Below are positions 5,173 to 6,286 of a stretch of DNA of 6,286 nt, in pieces; positions within the stretch are counted from its first letter, which is position 1, and the number at the start of each line of letters is the position of its first letter. Position numbers and translations under genes: made by a program. Below the pieces are notes generated by a model. It searched no databases. It worked only from the letters and a program-made list of their open reading frames with translations, and had not been told where the DNA came from. The stretch is from JAMCRM01 sp041685075 (lineage in GTDB: Bacteria; Acidobacteriota; Terriglobia; Bryobacterales; Bryobacteraceae), in the NCBI GenBank assembly GCA_041685075.1, contig JAWLGN010000314.1, positions 1-6,286 on the forward strand. Reading direction: 5' to 3'.

Positions 5173-6286
5173 TCATTGCTTGATGATCGTGCCGTCGCGG
5201 CGGCGGATCTCACCCCAGCCGCCGTTATACCTGGAGCGTTCCCCGCGTTCAAAGCTGCCGTAGGGATACTTTGCCGCCTGTTTTTCGTCCACCTCGATGC
5301 CCCAGCCGGGCGCCTCGTTGGCGTAGAGGTAGCCGTTCTTCATGACCGGGCAGCCATGGAAGACCTCCTGGGTGCGCTCGTTGAAGGACGAATACTCCTG
5401 CACGCCGAAGTTGTAGCAGGCCAGGTCCAGCGCCACGTTGGCGGCGTGGCCGATGGGCGAGACGTCGCCGGGGCCGTGCCAGGCGGTCTTTACACCGAAG
5501 ATTTCGCCCATGGCGGCGATTTTTCGGCAGGGGGTCACGCCGCCCACCTGGGAGACGTGCATCCGCATGTAGTCGATCAGGCGCTCGGCGATGAGCGGCG
5601 TCCATTCGTGCGGGCTGTTGAACAGCTCCCCCATGGCGATGGGGGTGGCGCACTGCCGGCGTATGTGGCGGAACCAGGCGATGTCCTCCGGGGAGAGCGG
5701 GTCTTCCAGAAAGAAGAGGCGGAAGCGCTCCACGTCTTTGGCGAACTGCACGCCCTGGATGGGGGAGACGCGCTCGTGGACGTCGTGCAGCAGTTCGACT
5801 TCGTCGCCCAGTTGCTTGCGGCACTCTTCGAACATCTCGAGTGCCCGCCGGATGTAGACCGCGGGTTCGTAGACCGGGCCGTCGTGCAGCGCCGGTACGC
5901 GGCGCTCCGCTCCGCGCCCGCCGTAGCCGGACATGCCGGGGACGCCGATCTGCACCCGCACGTGGCGGAAGCCGCGCTCCATGTAGCCGCGGGCGGCATC
6001 GATGACCTGGGGAATTTCGGCGCCCGAGGCGTGGCCGTAGCAGTCGGCCGCCTCGCGGCACTTCCCGCCCAGCAACTGGTAGACGGGCATGCCGGCCTGG
6101 CGGCCCTTGATGTCCCACAACGCCTGGTCCACGCCGCTGATGGCGTTGTTGAGCACCGGACCGTTGCGCCAGTAGGAGCTGTTGTAGCAGGCCTGCCAGA
6201 TATCGTCGATGCGGTCGGCGGGCTTGCCCGCGAGGAAGGGGCGGAGGTAGCGCTCCACCGCGGCGTTCACCAGTTCGGCGCGCTGC
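5173..6286 (-). CDS. Mannonate dehydratase/RspA-type enolase superfamily protein (5' end beyond right edge)
   Basis: The minus-strand frame is open from the right edge to TGA at 5173-5175 (370 complete codons before the stop). The GTG at 6268-6270 is not the true start: homologous sequence (QRAELVNAAVERYLRPFLAG) continues to the edge, and about 30-60 N-terminal residues are missing. Counting from that GTG, the barrel-domain metal ligands are D163 (LLHDVH), E189 (FLEDP) and E215 (MGELFNS), each 26 residues apart as in characterised D-mannonate dehydratases. H165, H265 (WHGPGDVSP) and E292 (GVQEY) are likely catalytic or substrate residues. ALWDIKGRQAGMPVYQLLGG and CYGHASG are strong family signatures, as is the C-terminal NEAPGWGIEVDE segment. 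The expected reaction is Mg-dependent dehydration of a sugar acid (D-mannonate or D-gluconate) to 2-keto-3-deoxygluconate in the cytosol. The HGP sequence, rather than HGA, may indicate the low-efficiency or gluconate-using group. It may be co-transcribed with the downstream HAD gene. Confidence 0.9.
   Translation of the reverse strand, partial: QRAELVNAAVERYLRPFLAGKPADRIDDIWQACYNSSYWRNGPVLNNAISGVDQALWDIKGRQAGMPVYQLLGGKCREAADCYGHASGAEIPQVIDAARGYMERGFRHVRVQIGVPGMSGYGGRGAERRVPALHDGPVYEPAVYIRRALEMFEECRKQLGDEVELLHDVHERVSPIQGVQFAKDVERFRLFFLEDPLSPEDIAWFRHIRRQCATPIAMGELFNSPHEWTPLIAERLIDYMRMHVSQVGGVTPCRKIAAMGEIFGVKTAWHGPGDVSPIGHAANVALDLACYNFGVQEYSSFNERTQEVFHGCPVMKNGYLYANEAPGWGIEVDEKQAAKYPYGSFERGERSRYNGGWGEIRRRDGTIIKQ

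Noticed and set aside
5249..6118. 289-residue minus-strand frame
   Set aside because: It is a +1-type shadow of the dehydratase gene, with an Arg/Pro-rich low-complexity translation.

Overview
This GC-rich window comes from a diderm bacterium. It holds six genes: two run off the window edges, and one encodes an RNA. The taxon is not shown directly. The outer-membrane-type proteins, the OmpA-domain protein carrying PKD/Ig-like repeats, and the high GC together suggest an Acidobacteriota (Bryobacterales/Solibacter-like) genome; this is a moderate-to-low confidence inference.

Layout: (1) 1-910, minus strand: N-terminal 303 residues of an RmuC-type protein (membrane anchor plus long coiled coil), continuing past the left edge, with a good sigma70-like promoter at 943-971. 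(2) 1155-3407, minus strand: a 750-residue secreted envelope protein with an unusual domain order: OmpA peptidoglycan-binding domain first, then coiled coil, predicted beta-barrel, PKD-like and two Ig-like domains. It has a strong ribosome binding site and a clear intrinsic terminator 6 bases after its stop codon. (3) 3616-3980, plus strand: RNase P RNA (rnpB), recognised by its conserved blocks and a perfect 12-bp P1 helix. (4) 4010-4495, plus strand: a small secreted protein that looks like an 8-stranded outer-membrane barrel; its correct start is almost certainly 4010, because the longer alternative would begin inside rnpB. (5) 4547-5131, minus strand: a stand-alone HAD-fold protein resembling the phosphorylation domain of P-type ATPases. 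(6) 5173-6286, minus strand: a mannonate dehydratase/RspA-type member of the enolase superfamily, 5' end beyond the right edge.

The HAD gene lies 41 bases downstream of the dehydratase on the same strand, so the two may be co-transcribed. The barrel gene and HAD gene converge. The other genes look like separate transcription units; rnpB and the OmpA-domain gene diverge from a ~208-bp intergenic region that contains short direct and inverted repeats. No mobile element, CRISPR array, tRNA or clear new multi-gene system is visible. The most unusual item is the architecture of the OmpA-domain protein.
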